Part shown: piece after piece, positions 46,195 to 53,749 of the stretch
How the letters are laid out: the number at the start of each line of letters is the position of its first letter
How positions within the stretch are numbered: the stretch's first letter is position 1
Position numbers and translations under genes: made by a program
Notes under the pieces: generated by a model
The model's database searches: none
What the model was told of the DNA's origin: nothing
What the model saw: the letters and a program-made list of their open reading frames with translations, nothing else
Source: Streptomyces qinglanensis
GTDB lineage: Bacteria > Actinomycetota > Actinomycetes > Streptomycetales > Streptomycetaceae
Direction: 5' to 3'
Assembly (NCBI RefSeq): GCF_900111245.1
Contig: NZ_FOGO01000002.1
Coordinates: 248,001-312,000 of the forward strand
Length of the DNA stretch: 64,000 nucleotides

Positions 46195-47921
46195 GCGACG
46201 CCGACGAACTCGACGAGGCCATCGCCCTCGCCAACAGCGGCCGGATCCGCCAGGATCCGCCCCCCGCACCGCGCCTCAAACGCATCCGGCGAATCCAGTG
46301 GAGCGCCGACGGCACCGAGGGCCCCGACGGCGTCGACGGCACCGAAGGCGGCGACGCCTCCGGCTCCGCCGAGAACCCCGGCGGGGCCCGGCATGCCGCG
46401 GGCGGAGCGGGCCGCGGAGCCGTCCCCGGCGGCGCGCACCCGCCCCAGGGTGCCGCGGACCGCGACGGGGTGCCCGGACGCGCCGGCCCCGCACCGTCCG
46501 GGCACTCCGGGAACGCCCCGGCCGACGGAACCCGGCAGCCGACGGGCACCGGCACCGGCACGGGCACCGCGGAAAGCACCGGCACCGCGGAAGGCACCGG
46601 CACCGCGGAAGGCACCGGCCAGGACCCGCACGGCCGGGGGCGCCCGCGGCAGCACCCGCAGAAGCGGAGCGAGGACGGTGCCGAGGCACAGGCACCGGCG
46701 GCCACCTGGTCCGAAGCCGTGGCGCTGGCGTCCTCGGCCGTCACCGCGCTCCCCCGCGAGACCGTCCCCCTGACGCACGCGCTGGGCCGCACGCTCGCCG
46801 CGCCGCTGCGGGCCCTCACCGACCTGCCGCCGTTCGACACGTCGGCGATGGACGGCTGGGCGGTGTCCGGCCCCGGCCCGTGGGAGCCCGCCCGCGCGGC
46901 GGACGGCACCGAGCGCCCCGGGCTGCTGGCGGGCGCCCGCGCGGAGCCTCCGCAGCTCGCCGACGGGGAGGCGGTGCGGATCGCTACCGGCGCCCGCGTC
47001 CCGTCCGGGACCAGTGCCGTGCTGCGCCGGGAGGCGGCCGAGCACACGGGCGCACGGGTGCGTACGGCGACTCCCCCGCAGCCCGGTACCGACATCCGCC
47101 CGCGCGGCCAGGAGTGCCGCAAGGGCGACGAGTTGCTGCCGACGGGCACGGCCGTCACCCCTGCCGTACTCGGCCTGGCCGCGGCAGCCGGGTACGACGA
47201 CCTGGCGACCGTGCCCCGGCCGCGGGCCGAAGTGCTCGTCCTGGGCGACGAACTGCTGCACCGCGGCCTGCCCCGGGACGGCCGGATCCGGGACGCGCTC
47301 GGGCCGATGGTCGAGCCCTGGCTGACGGCCCTGGGGGCCGAGGTGACCGTCACCCGGCTGCTGGGCGACGACGCGGAAGCCCTGCACGAGGCGCTGGCCG
47401 GCTCGACGGCCGATGTGCTCGTCACCACCGGCAGCACGGCAGCCGGACCGCTGGACCACCTCCGGCCGACGCTGCTCCGCCTCGAAGCGCAGCTCCTGGT
47501 GCACGGGGTGCGCGTCCGCCCCGGGCATCCCATGCTGCTGGCCGTGCTCGCACCGGGGGACCGGCAGCGCGCGGGCGGACAGCCGCGCCACCGGTACCTG
47601 GTGGGACTGCCCGGCAATCCGCTGGCCGCGCTCTCCGGCCTCGTCACCCTGGCCGCGCCGCTGCTGCGGGCGCTGGCCGGGCGCACCGCACCCGCACCCC
47701 GGGAGGCCACCTTGGGCGCCGAGGTGTCCGGACACCCGCACGACACCCGACTCGTTCCCGTGCGCTGCGAAGGGTCGGGCCTCCGGGCGCGCATCCGGCC
47801 GCTGCGCTACGCCGGTCCGGCCATGCTCCGCGGCGTGGCCTCCTGCGACGCGCTGGCGGTGGTGCCGCCCGGCGGCGGCGCCCCCGGCACGGACGTGCCC
47901 GTTCTGGATCTGCCGTGGTGA
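46191..47921 (+). CDS. moeA: Molybdopterin molybdotransferase MoeA with a long disordered N-terminus
   Basis: 576 aa, about 170 longer than usual MoeA. The catalytic part begins near residue 165 (SEAVALASSAV...PLTHALGRTLAAPL, FDTSAMDGWAV, VRIATGARVP, EVLVLGDELL, TGSTAAGPLDHL, GLPGNPLAALSG), inserting molybdate into adenylylated molybdopterin. The N-terminal extension is Gly/Thr/Ala/Arg-rich with an 18-bp repeat (46576-46611) giving GTGTAE-type peptides. The conserved MoeA GVR...GxPG and DD-type residues are present in the core, so activity should be retained. Overlaps the K+ channel gene (GTGA). Confidence 0.88.
   Translation: MSDADELDEAIALANSGRIRQDPPPAPRLKRIRRIQWSADGTEGPDGVDGTEGGDASGSAENPGGARHAAGGAGRGAVPGGAHPPQGAADRDGVPGRAGPAPSGHSGNAPADGTRQPTGTGTGTGTAESTGTAEGTGTAEGTGQDPHGRGRPRQHPQKRSEDGAEAQAPAATWSEAVALASSAVTALPRETVPLTHALGRTLAAPLRALTDLPPFDTSAMDGWAVSGPGPWEPARAADGTERPGLLAGARAEPPQLADGEAVRIATGARVPSGTSAVLRREAAEHTGARVRTATPPQPGTDIRPRGQECRKGDELLPTGTAVTPAVLGLAAAAGYDDLATVPRPRAEVLVLGDELLHRGLPRDGRIRDALGPMVEPWLTALGAEVTVTRLLGDDAEALHEALAGSTADVLVTTGSTAAGPLDHLRPTLLRLEAQLLVHGVRVRPGHPMLLAVLAPGDRQRAGGQPRHRYLVGLPGNPLAALSGLVTLAAPLLRALAGRTAPAPREATLGAEVSGHPHDTRLVPVRCEGSGLRARIRPLRYAGPAMLRGVASCDALAVVPPGGGAPGTDVPVLDLPW
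46544..46620 (+). repeat. Short tandem repeats (GGCACC-based and 18-bp) in moeA N-terminal coding region
   Basis: A run of GGCACC/GGCACG units (46544-46566) followed by two exact 18-bp units (46576-46593, 46594-46611) plus a partial copy. Same GGCACC motif as in the upstream mobA-like gene. Confidence 0.85.
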
Positions 47922-48997
47922 GGCGGCCCCCGGAGGAGACCGGCGAGACCACCGAGCGGCTGGGTTCGGTACTGCTGCCGCGTCCGGACATCAGTCCGCA
48001 GCGGCAGGTCGCCCGCCGACTGCTCGCCGCGCTCGCCGTGCTGTGGGTGACGGTGCTGCTGGTCTACCTGGACCGGGGCGGCTACGTGGACAACTCCGAC
48101 AGCGACGTGACGTTCCTGGACTGCCTGTACTACACCACCGTCACGCTCTCCACGACCGGCTACGGCGACATCACCCCCGCGTCCGACAGCGCGCGGCTCG
48201 TCAACATTCTCGTCATCACGCCGCTCCGCGTGCTGTTCCTGATCATCCTCATCGGCACCACCCTCGAGGCCCTGACGGACCGCACCCGGCAGCAGTGGCG
48301 CCTGAACCGCTGGAGGTCCGCGTTGCGCGACCACACCGTCGTCGTCGGATTCGGCACCAAGGGCCGCTCCGCCGTCCAGACCCTGCTGTCGACGGGGCTG
48401 GGCCGCAATCAGATCGTGGTCATCGATCCGCACGGGCACGCCGTCAAGACCGCCAACGCGGAGGGGTTCGCGGGGGTCGAGGGCGACGCCACCCGCAGCG
48501 AGGTGCTGATCCGGGCCGAGGTGCAGCGGGCCAAACAGATCGTGATCGCCCCGCAGCGGGACGACACCTCGGTGCTGGTGACGCTGACGGCCCGGCAGCT
48601 CAACCCGCGGATAAACATCGTCGCGGCGGTGCGGGAGGAGGAGAACGCCCCGCTGCTGCGGCAGTCGGGCGCGGACCAGGTGATCACCAGCGCCAGCGCG
48701 GCCGGCCGGCTGCTCGGCCTGGCGATGCTCAGCCCGAACGCCAGCTCGGTGATAGAGAACCTCATCCAGCAGGGCACCGGCCTCGATCTGAAGGAGCGCC
48801 CGGTCACCAAGGCGGAGGCGGGACGCTCCCCGCGCGACTGCCCGGACCTGGTCGTCTCCATCGTCCGGGGGCACCGGATACTCGCCTTCGACGACCCGGA
48901 GGCCGCGGAGTTGCAGCTCACCGACCGGTTGGTCGTCATCCACCGCGCCTCCCGGAAGGGCCCGGAAGCGGACATACCGCGCGGCGGCCTGCGGTAG
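47918..48997 (+). CDS. Two-TM potassium channel with RCK/TrkA-N domain
   Basis: 359 aa. Two transmembrane segments around residues 32-52 and 88-108 flank a pore helix and the selectivity filter LSTTGYGDI (about 75-83). The C-terminal part is a TrkA-N Rossmann domain (VVVGFGTKGRSAVQTLL, IDPHGHAV) of the RCK type, which gates channels by nucleotide or ion binding. The GTG start at 47918 overlaps the moeA stop by 4 bp, an odd functional pairing that suggests co-transcription. A second half (residues about 265-350) is a TrkA-C-like domain. Confidence 0.92.
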   Translation: MRRPPEETGETTERLGSVLLPRPDISPQRQVARRLLAALAVLWVTVLLVYLDRGGYVDNSDSDVTFLDCLYYTTVTLSTTGYGDITPASDSARLVNILVITPLRVLFLIILIGTTLEALTDRTRQQWRLNRWRSALRDHTVVVGFGTKGRSAVQTLLSTGLGRNQIVVIDPHGHAVKTANAEGFAGVEGDATRSEVLIRAEVQRAKQIVIAPQRDDTSVLVTLTARQLNPRINIVAAVREEENAPLLRQSGADQVITSASAAGRLLGLAMLSPNASSVIENLIQQGTGLDLKERPVTKAEAGRSPRDCPDLVVSIVRGHRILAFDDPEAAELQLTDRLVVIHRASRKGPEADIPRGGLR

Positions 48998-49012
48998 CGG
49001 CACACCCCGCTC

Positions 49013-49050
49013 CTCATCCCTTCAGGTGACTGTGCGGCGCCCGGCGGACC
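49013..49050 (+). promoter_or_regulatory. Bipartite conserved element, copy 1
   Basis: CTCATCCCTTCAGGTGAC (49013-49030), 13 nt, GCGGACC (49044-49050), 30 bp before the small zinc-ribbon gene. The same elements at the same 13-nt spacing occur at 50791-50828, with one mismatch in 25 bases. Confidence 0.6.
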
Positions 49051-49080
49051 GCCGCCGGGCGCAGGCGTGACGATGAGCCG

Positions 49081-49248
49081 ATGGACCCGCCACCCACCTG
49101 TCCCAACTGCCCGGAGCGCCTGCTGTGGAAGGACACCCGTGAGACGGGGCCGGGCAAGGAGGACTCCTGGTTCTGGTTCTGCACCGGCTGCCATCAGGCG
49201 TACGTGCCCACCCCGGACCAGAAGCTCCGCTTCACCTACGCAGCCTGA
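49081..49248 (+). CDS. Tiny zinc-ribbon protein, 55 aa
   Basis: Starts MDPPPTCPNCPERLLWK and ends KLRFTYAA. Two CxxC pairs, CPNC (residues 7-10) and CTGC (about 34-37), separated by 23 residues form a zinc ribbon, with an aromatic WFWF stretch between them. No ribosome binding site stronger than GATGAG. The bipartite element 30 bp upstream is the likely promoter/regulatory region. Function unknown; could be a zinc-dependent adaptor or DNA-binding module. The gene is short but well formed. Confidence 0.7.
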   Translation: MDPPPTCPNCPERLLWKDTRETGPGKEDSWFWFCTGCHQAYVPTPDQKLRFTYAA

Positions 49249-49474
49249 GCAGCGGGTGGGTCGGGTGTGCAGGCCGCGCGCGGACGTGAACCCGCGGGCC
49301 GTAGGGGACGTCGGCCGGCGGACCGTACGCGGCGGGGCCGGTGGGGGCGCGGCTTGCGGGACGCCGGGGCCGCTTGGGCCGCCGGGGCCGCCGGGGCCGC
49401 CGGGGACATGGACGGCCGTGGACGGCCGTGGACCGGGACTGTCCGGGGCCGTCCCGGTGCCGGGAGGGTACGGG

Positions 49475-49480
49475 TAGCGT
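49475..49480 (+). promoter_or_regulatory. Candidate -10 box of leaderless quinone oxidoreductase transcript
   Basis: TAGCGT followed by 7 nt and ATG 49488. Confidence 0.5.
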
Positions 49481-49487
49481 CGGCCGT

Positions 49488-50471
49488 ATGCATGCGATCA
49501 CGATTCCCGAACCCGGCGGCCCCGAGGCTCTGGTCTGGGCAGAGGTCCCGGACCCGGAGCCCGGGGAGGGCGAAGTCCTCGTCGATGTCGCGGCGAGCGC
49601 CGTCAACCGCGCGGACGTCCTGCAGCGCAAGGGCTTCTACGATCCGCCGCCCGGCGCCAGCCCCTACCCCGGCCTGGAGTGCGCGGGACGCATCGCGGCC
49701 CTCGGCCCCGGGGTGTCCGGCTGGTCGGTCGGCGACCAGGTGTGCGCACTGCTCGGTGGCGGCGGCTACGCGGAGCGGGTCGTGGTGCCGTCCGGGCAGC
49801 TCCTGCCGGTACCCGAAGGAGTCGACGTCACGGCGGCGGCCGGTCTGCCCGAGGTCACCTGCACGGTCTGGTCGAACGTCTTCATGGTGGCGCACCTGCG
49901 TCCGGGCGAGACCCTGCTGGTGCACGGCGGCTCCAGCGGCATCGGCACGATGGCCGTCCAGCTCGCCAAGTCGGTGGGCGCCCGGGTCGCCGTGACGGCG
50001 GGCACGGCGGAGAAGCTGCGGCGGTGCGCCGAGCTGGGCGCCGACATCCTGATCAACTACCGCGAACAGGACTTCGTCGAGGAACTGCGCGCGGCCACGG
50101 ACGGCGCGGGCGCCGACGTGATCCTGGACAACATGGGCGCCAAATACCTCGACCGCAATGTGCAGGCCCTCGCGGTGAACGGCCGGCTGGCCGTCATCGG
50201 CATGCAGGGCGGCACCAAGGGAGAGCTGAATCTGGGCGCACTGCTGGCCAAGCGCGGCGCCGTGACGGCCACGTCGCTGCGGGCCCGCCCGGCGGCCGAG
50301 AAGGCGGCCATCGTGGCCGCCGTACGCGAACATGTGTGGCCGCTGCTGTCGGACGGCCGGGTGCGCCCCGTCGTGGACAGCACAGTGCCGATGCGCGAGG
50401 CCGCCCGCGCCCACCAGCTCCTGGACGAGAGCGGCCACGTCGGCAAGATCCTGCTGGTCACGGCGGACTGA
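49488..50471 (+). CDS. NADPH:quinone oxidoreductase-like MDR enzyme
   Basis: 327 aa. GroES-like N-terminus (EVLVDVAASAVNRADVLQRKG) and Rossmann motif VHGGSSGIGTMAVQLAKSVGARV, then DVILDNMGAKYLDRN and the C-terminal VPMREAARAHQLLDESGHVGKILL. No zinc-binding cysteines, pattern of the Qor/TP53I3 branch. It likely reduces quinones or enones with NADPH. ATG 49488 is the start because TAGCGT (49475-49480) lies 7 nt upstream without a ribosome binding site (leaderless). A strong terminator follows at 50493-50528. Confidence 0.92.
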   Translation: MHAITIPEPGGPEALVWAEVPDPEPGEGEVLVDVAASAVNRADVLQRKGFYDPPPGASPYPGLECAGRIAALGPGVSGWSVGDQVCALLGGGGYAERVVVPSGQLLPVPEGVDVTAAAGLPEVTCTVWSNVFMVAHLRPGETLLVHGGSSGIGTMAVQLAKSVGARVAVTAGTAEKLRRCAELGADILINYREQDFVEELRAATDGAGADVILDNMGAKYLDRNVQALAVNGRLAVIGMQGGTKGELNLGALLAKRGAVTATSLRARPAAEKAAIVAAVREHVWPLLSDGRVRPVVDSTVPMREAARAHQLLDESGHVGKILLVTAD

Positions 50472-50492
50472 GGAGCACACCCGTCCGACGGA

Positions 50493-50528
50493 GCCCCGCC
50501 CCACGCGCACGGGCGCGTGGGGCGGGGC
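50493..50528 (+). terminator. Strong terminator after the quinone oxidoreductase
   Basis: Perfect 16-bp arms 50493-50508 and 50513-50528 with a 4-nt loop, starting 22 bp after the stop. Confidence 0.9.
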
Positions 50529-50790
50529 CCGGACCCGGTACGTGGCGGCGGGGCGCCCGGCGGCAGGGCGCCCGGCGGTGAGGCGTGGAGCGGGGCACGG
50601 GATCGCCCCGCGCGGTCACCGTGCTCCCCGCCTCGTACGGCGCGATCCGGTACGGCGCGATCCGGTACGCCCCGGGTCCGGTCGGGGTCCGGTGCGAGTG
50701 CGGGTCCGGTCCGGGCGCGGGCGGGTCCGGTGCGGGTCCGGTGCGGTGCGATGGGCGCCGTCACCCGTTCCATCTGTCCGAAATGCCGAT

Positions 50791-50828
50791 CTCATCCCTT
50801 CATGTGACGCTGGGACGGTCTGCGGACC
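50791..50828 (+). promoter_or_regulatory. Bipartite conserved element, copy 2
   Basis: CTCATCCCTTCATGTGAC (50791-50808), 13 nt, GCGGACC (50822-50828), 24 bp before the GTG at 50853. Nearly identical in sequence and spacing to the element at 49013-49050. Confidence 0.6.
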
Positions 50829-50852
50829 ATCCAGTTCGGAAGGGTCACGGTC

Positions 50853-52019
50853 GTGCGGCACACTCAGCGACGGAGCACCATGGTCACCTTGGTGACCTGC
50901 GCATTCCTGGCGCTCCCCGCGCCTGTCGCCGCCGCGGGGGAGGCGACAGGCGCGGGGCCCGGCGAGGACCGCACCGCGCCCGGGGCCGCCTCGGCCCCCG
51001 CCGCTCCCTTGCCCGGGGGCACGCCCAGCGGCCCCGCCCCCGATGCCACCGCCTCCGATGCCACCGCCCCCGGTGGCGCTCCGGGTGCGGCAGCCTCCGG
51101 TGCGGCACCCAGCCTGCTGCCGCCCGCCGCACCACCCCGCACCTGGGCGCCCCGGCCCCAGGCTCCCCGGATGCCGCGGCTGCCGGACCTGCCGAAGCTG
51201 CCCCGGTTCCCGCAGTCACCCGAACCCCCGCGCCTCCCCGGCGCGGAGCCCCCGGCCCCGCTGCCCGGTGCCCCCGGACAGCCCCCGGAGCTGTCCGGCG
51301 CGGCGTCCCGGTTCCCCGGACTCCCCGGCCGCCCGTCCGTCCGGACGCCCGCCGACAGGAGGGGGCACCCGGTGCGGTGGGACAACGGCGAGGCCGAAAG
51401 GCGCGTCGAAGGGAACATCGAAGGGAACGTCTCAGCTGACGGAGCCGAAGGGAACGGAAGGGACGAGCCGCAGCGCGCCGAAGAGGACGGGCAGGGGACG
51501 CAGGACGAGCGCGAGGCCCGGCAGCACGGCAGAGAGCAGCGGAAGAAGCCGCAGCCGCGGGAAGAGAAGAAGCCGCAGCCGCGGGAAGAGCAGCCCAGCG
51601 GAGAGCACACGGCGAAGCGGGACCAGCGCCGGCGGGACGCGGACAGGCAGCGCACGGCGCACCGGGAGCGGGACCCCAGGGAGCACCGGAAGGAAGAGCC
51701 GCCCGCGCACGGGGAGGGCGACCGGTGGCAGGGGCGGCAGCAGGAGCACCTGATCAACCCGCCGAACCACCGGGCCGCGCTGCGGCCTCCCGCCTCCTTC
51801 GGGAACGTCACCGCTCCCCGTCCGTCCGGCCAGGCCATCGGCAAGCACGACCTGTACGCGGCGGACAACTCGAGCCCCCAGGGCGGCGAGGAGCGGCGCG
51901 ACCGGCTCGCCGCACAGCCGTCCGGGCAGGTGCTGCCCGTACTGCCGCTCGGCACCGGTCTGACGCTGATGGGGCTGGGACTCGCCTTCCTGGCCCTGCG
52001 AGTACGCCGTGGCCGCTGA
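50853..52019 (+). CDS. Exported Pro/Ala-rich protein with C-terminal membrane anchor
   Basis: 388 aa from GTG 50853 with GGAAGGG upstream. A signal peptide (VTLVTCAFLALPAPVAAA) is followed by a Pro/Ala/Gly-rich region, then a highly charged stretch with repeats such as KKPQPREE, a His-rich part, and a C-terminal hydrophobic segment (PLGTGLTLMGLGLAFLALRVRR) that should anchor it in the membrane. The C-terminus resembles common streptomycete membrane anchors; it is not a clear LPXTG or LAXTG sorting signal. No enzymatic domain seen. Confidence 0.75.
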   Translation: MRHTQRRSTMVTLVTCAFLALPAPVAAAGEATGAGPGEDRTAPGAASAPAAPLPGGTPSGPAPDATASDATAPGGAPGAAASGAAPSLLPPAAPPRTWAPRPQAPRMPRLPDLPKLPRFPQSPEPPRLPGAEPPAPLPGAPGQPPELSGAASRFPGLPGRPSVRTPADRRGHPVRWDNGEAERRVEGNIEGNVSADGAEGNGRDEPQRAEEDGQGTQDEREARQHGREQRKKPQPREEKKPQPREEQPSGEHTAKRDQRRRDADRQRTAHRERDPREHRKEEPPAHGEGDRWQGRQQEHLINPPNHRAALRPPASFGNVTAPRPSGQAIGKHDLYAADNSSPQGGEERRDRLAAQPSGQVLPVLPLGTGLTLMGLGLAFLALRVRRGR

Positions 52020-52091
52020 CCGGCCCGGTAGGACGCGGGGCGTTCCCGCCCTCGCTCGGCGTCGGTGTCCCCACGGATGCAGAATGGGGGC

Positions 52092-52658
52092 ATGACACAG
52101 CCGAGCAACGAGAAGTCGCAGGAGAGCCCCCAGGTTCTGGTCGTGGGCCCGGACGGGATGGCTCTCGGCAGTCCCAGCCCCAAGGGCGGCGACGGCGAGG
52201 GCGATGAGCAGGCTGAGGTCCCTCTGACAGAGATGGTGGAACAGCCCGCGAAGGTCATGCGGATCGGCAGCATGATCAAGCAGCTTCTGGAAGAGGTGAA
52301 GGCGGCGCCGCTGGACGAGGCCAGCAGGGCGCGGCTCAAGGAGATCCACACCAGCTCGATCAAGGAGCTGGAGGACGGGCTCGCACCCGAGCTGATCGAG
52401 GAGCTGGAGCGGCTCTCCCTCCCGTTCACGGAGGAGTCCACCCCCACCGACGCCGAGCTGCGCATCGCGCAGGCTCAGTTGGTGGGCTGGCTGGAAGGGC
52501 TCTTCCACGGCATCCAGACCGCGCTGTTCGCCCAGCAGATGGCGGCGCGGGCGCAGTTGGAGCAGATGCGCCGGGCACTGCCGCCCGGTGTGCTGCCCGA
52601 GGAGGCCGCGGGACAGCCCAGCGAGGCGCAGCACCGCACGGGCGGCCCGTACCTGTAA
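52092..52658 (+). CDS. bpa: Bacterial proteasome activator Bpa/PafE
   Basis: 188 aa. A helical core (VMRIGSMIKQLLEEVKAAPLDEASRARLKEIHTSSIKELEDGLAPELIEELERL) and the C-terminal motif GPYL correspond to the ring-forming, ATP-independent activator that docks on the 20S proteasome through its C-terminal HbYX-like tail. The second helical region (LRIAQAQLVGWLEGLFHGIQTALFAQQMAARAQLEQM) is conserved. It feeds partly unfolded proteins to the proteasome. ATG 52092 follows a weak GGGGG; an in-frame ATG at 52065 has no site. The proteasome genes are not in the window. Confidence 0.9.
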   Translation: MTQPSNEKSQESPQVLVVGPDGMALGSPSPKGGDGEGDEQAEVPLTEMVEQPAKVMRIGSMIKQLLEEVKAAPLDEASRARLKEIHTSSIKELEDGLAPELIEELERLSLPFTEESTPTDAELRIAQAQLVGWLEGLFHGIQTALFAQQMAARAQLEQMRRALPPGVLPEEAAGQPSEAQHRTGGPYL

Positions 52659-52784
52659 AAACGACTGCAAGCGCGCCGACCGGGCCCGCACGGCTCACGG
52701 AGTCGAGGCCGACAGGGCCGGTTCCGCCTCGCGGGCCGGTCCGTCGGAGCGGGCCGGTTCTGTCGGAGCGGTGCGGCCGCCGGC

Positions 52785-52922
52785 GCGGTGCGGTCGTCCG
52801 CCGGCGCGGTGCGATCGTCCGTCGGCACCGTGCGGTTGTCCGTCAGCGCGGTGCGGTCGTCCGCCGGCGCGGTGCGATCGTCCGCCGGCACCGTGCGGTT
52901 GTCCGTCAGCGCGGTGCGGCCA
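52785..52922. repeat. 21-bp minisatellite with 63-bp higher-order period
   Basis: Six 21-bp units (52785, 52806, 52827, 52848, 52869, 52890) plus a partial; core GCGGTGCGGTCGTCCGCCGG. Units 1-3 recur as units 4-6 nearly unchanged. The array overlaps the last codons of the SpoU methyltransferase gene (stop at 52906). Confidence 0.9.
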
Positions 52923-53649
52923 TCCACTGGTAGAGCGCCATCGCCACGCTGGTGGCCAAGTTGTAGCTGGAGACCTGCGGGCGCATCGGAAGCGCCACCA
53001 GGCGGTCGGCGCGGGCGCGCATCCCGGCCGAGAGGCCGTGCCGCTCCGAGCCGAAGGCCAGCATCGCCCCGTCGGGCACGGCCACGGACCGCAGGTCGGC
53101 GCCCTCCGGGTCGAAGGCGAGCAGCGGGCCGTCCGGGAGTTCGGCCACCTGGCACCGCGCGACCGGGGTGGCGAAGTGCAGTCCGGCGCCCGCCCGCACC
53201 GCGGCGGGGTGCCAGGGGTCGAGGTCGCCGGTGGTGAGCACACCGCCGGCCCCCGCACCCGCCGCCAGCCGGACCACCGCCCCCACGTTGCCGAGGTTGC
53301 GCGGGTTGTCGAGGACGACGAGCGGCGCCACCCGGTCCCCCGGCCCGACGGCTGCCGGGTCGGCGGCGGGGTCCCGGAGCGCGAGCGCCGCCACACCGGT
53401 GGGGTGCGCGCGTGGCACCAGAGCGCTCAGCGTCGCACCGGGCACCTCCTGCAGGAGTGCGCCGAGCGTGCCGGTCAGGTCGGGAGCGAGCTCCTCGGCG
53501 AGGGCGAGCGCAGCGCGGCGGTCGGTGGCGAGCGCGACCGGTACCCGCGCACCGAACCGCAGGGCGTGCTTGAGCGCGTGGAACCCGTCCAGCAGCACGC
53601 CGTCGGCCGCGTGGCGCGCCCACTGGCTCTCTGCCGTCTCCGCCGTCAT
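52906..53649 (-). CDS. SpoU/TrmH-family RNA 2'-O-methyltransferase
   Basis: 247 aa. Motifs 1-3 of the SPOUT fold are clear: VLDNPRNLGNVGAVVRLA, MLAFGSERHGLS and PMRPQVSSYNLATSVAMALYQW; the deep trefoil knot should bind S-adenosylmethionine. The N-terminal 100 residues form an L30e-like RNA-binding domain. Candidate targets are 23S rRNA or tRNA ribose positions; not resolvable from sequence. The 3' end runs into a 21-bp minisatellite, so its C-terminal sequence is slightly variable. Start ATG 53649 from the N-terminal alignment. Confidence 0.9.
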   Translation of the reverse strand: MTAETAESQWARHAADGVLLDGFHALKHALRFGARVPVALATDRRAALALAEELAPDLTGTLGALLQEVPGATLSALVPRAHPTGVAALALRDPAADPAAVGPGDRVAPLVVLDNPRNLGNVGAVVRLAAGAGAGGVLTTGDLDPWHPAAVRAGAGLHFATPVARCQVAELPDGPLLAFDPEGADLRSVAVPDGAMLAFGSERHGLSAGMRARADRLVALPMRPQVSSYNLATSVAMALYQWMAAPR

Positions 53650-53749
53650 CCGGTCCACCCTACGCGGCGCTCCGGACCACGCGTCCGGACCTCCGGCACT
53701 CCGGCAGGCGGCGCCCCCGGGCCCGTGGACCGGCACCCGCGGGGCGGCC

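Larger units (their letters stand above)
50472..50852. other. Intergenic region with terminator, repeats and the second bipartite element
   Basis: 381 bp without a gene. In order: terminator (50493-50528), a 15-bp direct repeat GTACGGCGCGATCCG (50635-50649, 50650-50664), GGTCCGGTGCGG-type repeats to about 50750, then the bipartite element (50791-50828). Confidence 0.6.

Noticed and set aside
51950-52019. Sortase signal in the exported Pro-rich protein
   Set aside because: LPLGTG lacks the LPXTG or LAXTG order; the tail looks like a plain transmembrane anchor.
52785-52922. Second small gene encoding heptapeptide repeats over the 21-bp array
   Set aside because: No start or ribosome binding site fits, and the frame overlaps the methyltransferase gene; the peptide repeats follow from the DNA repeat.
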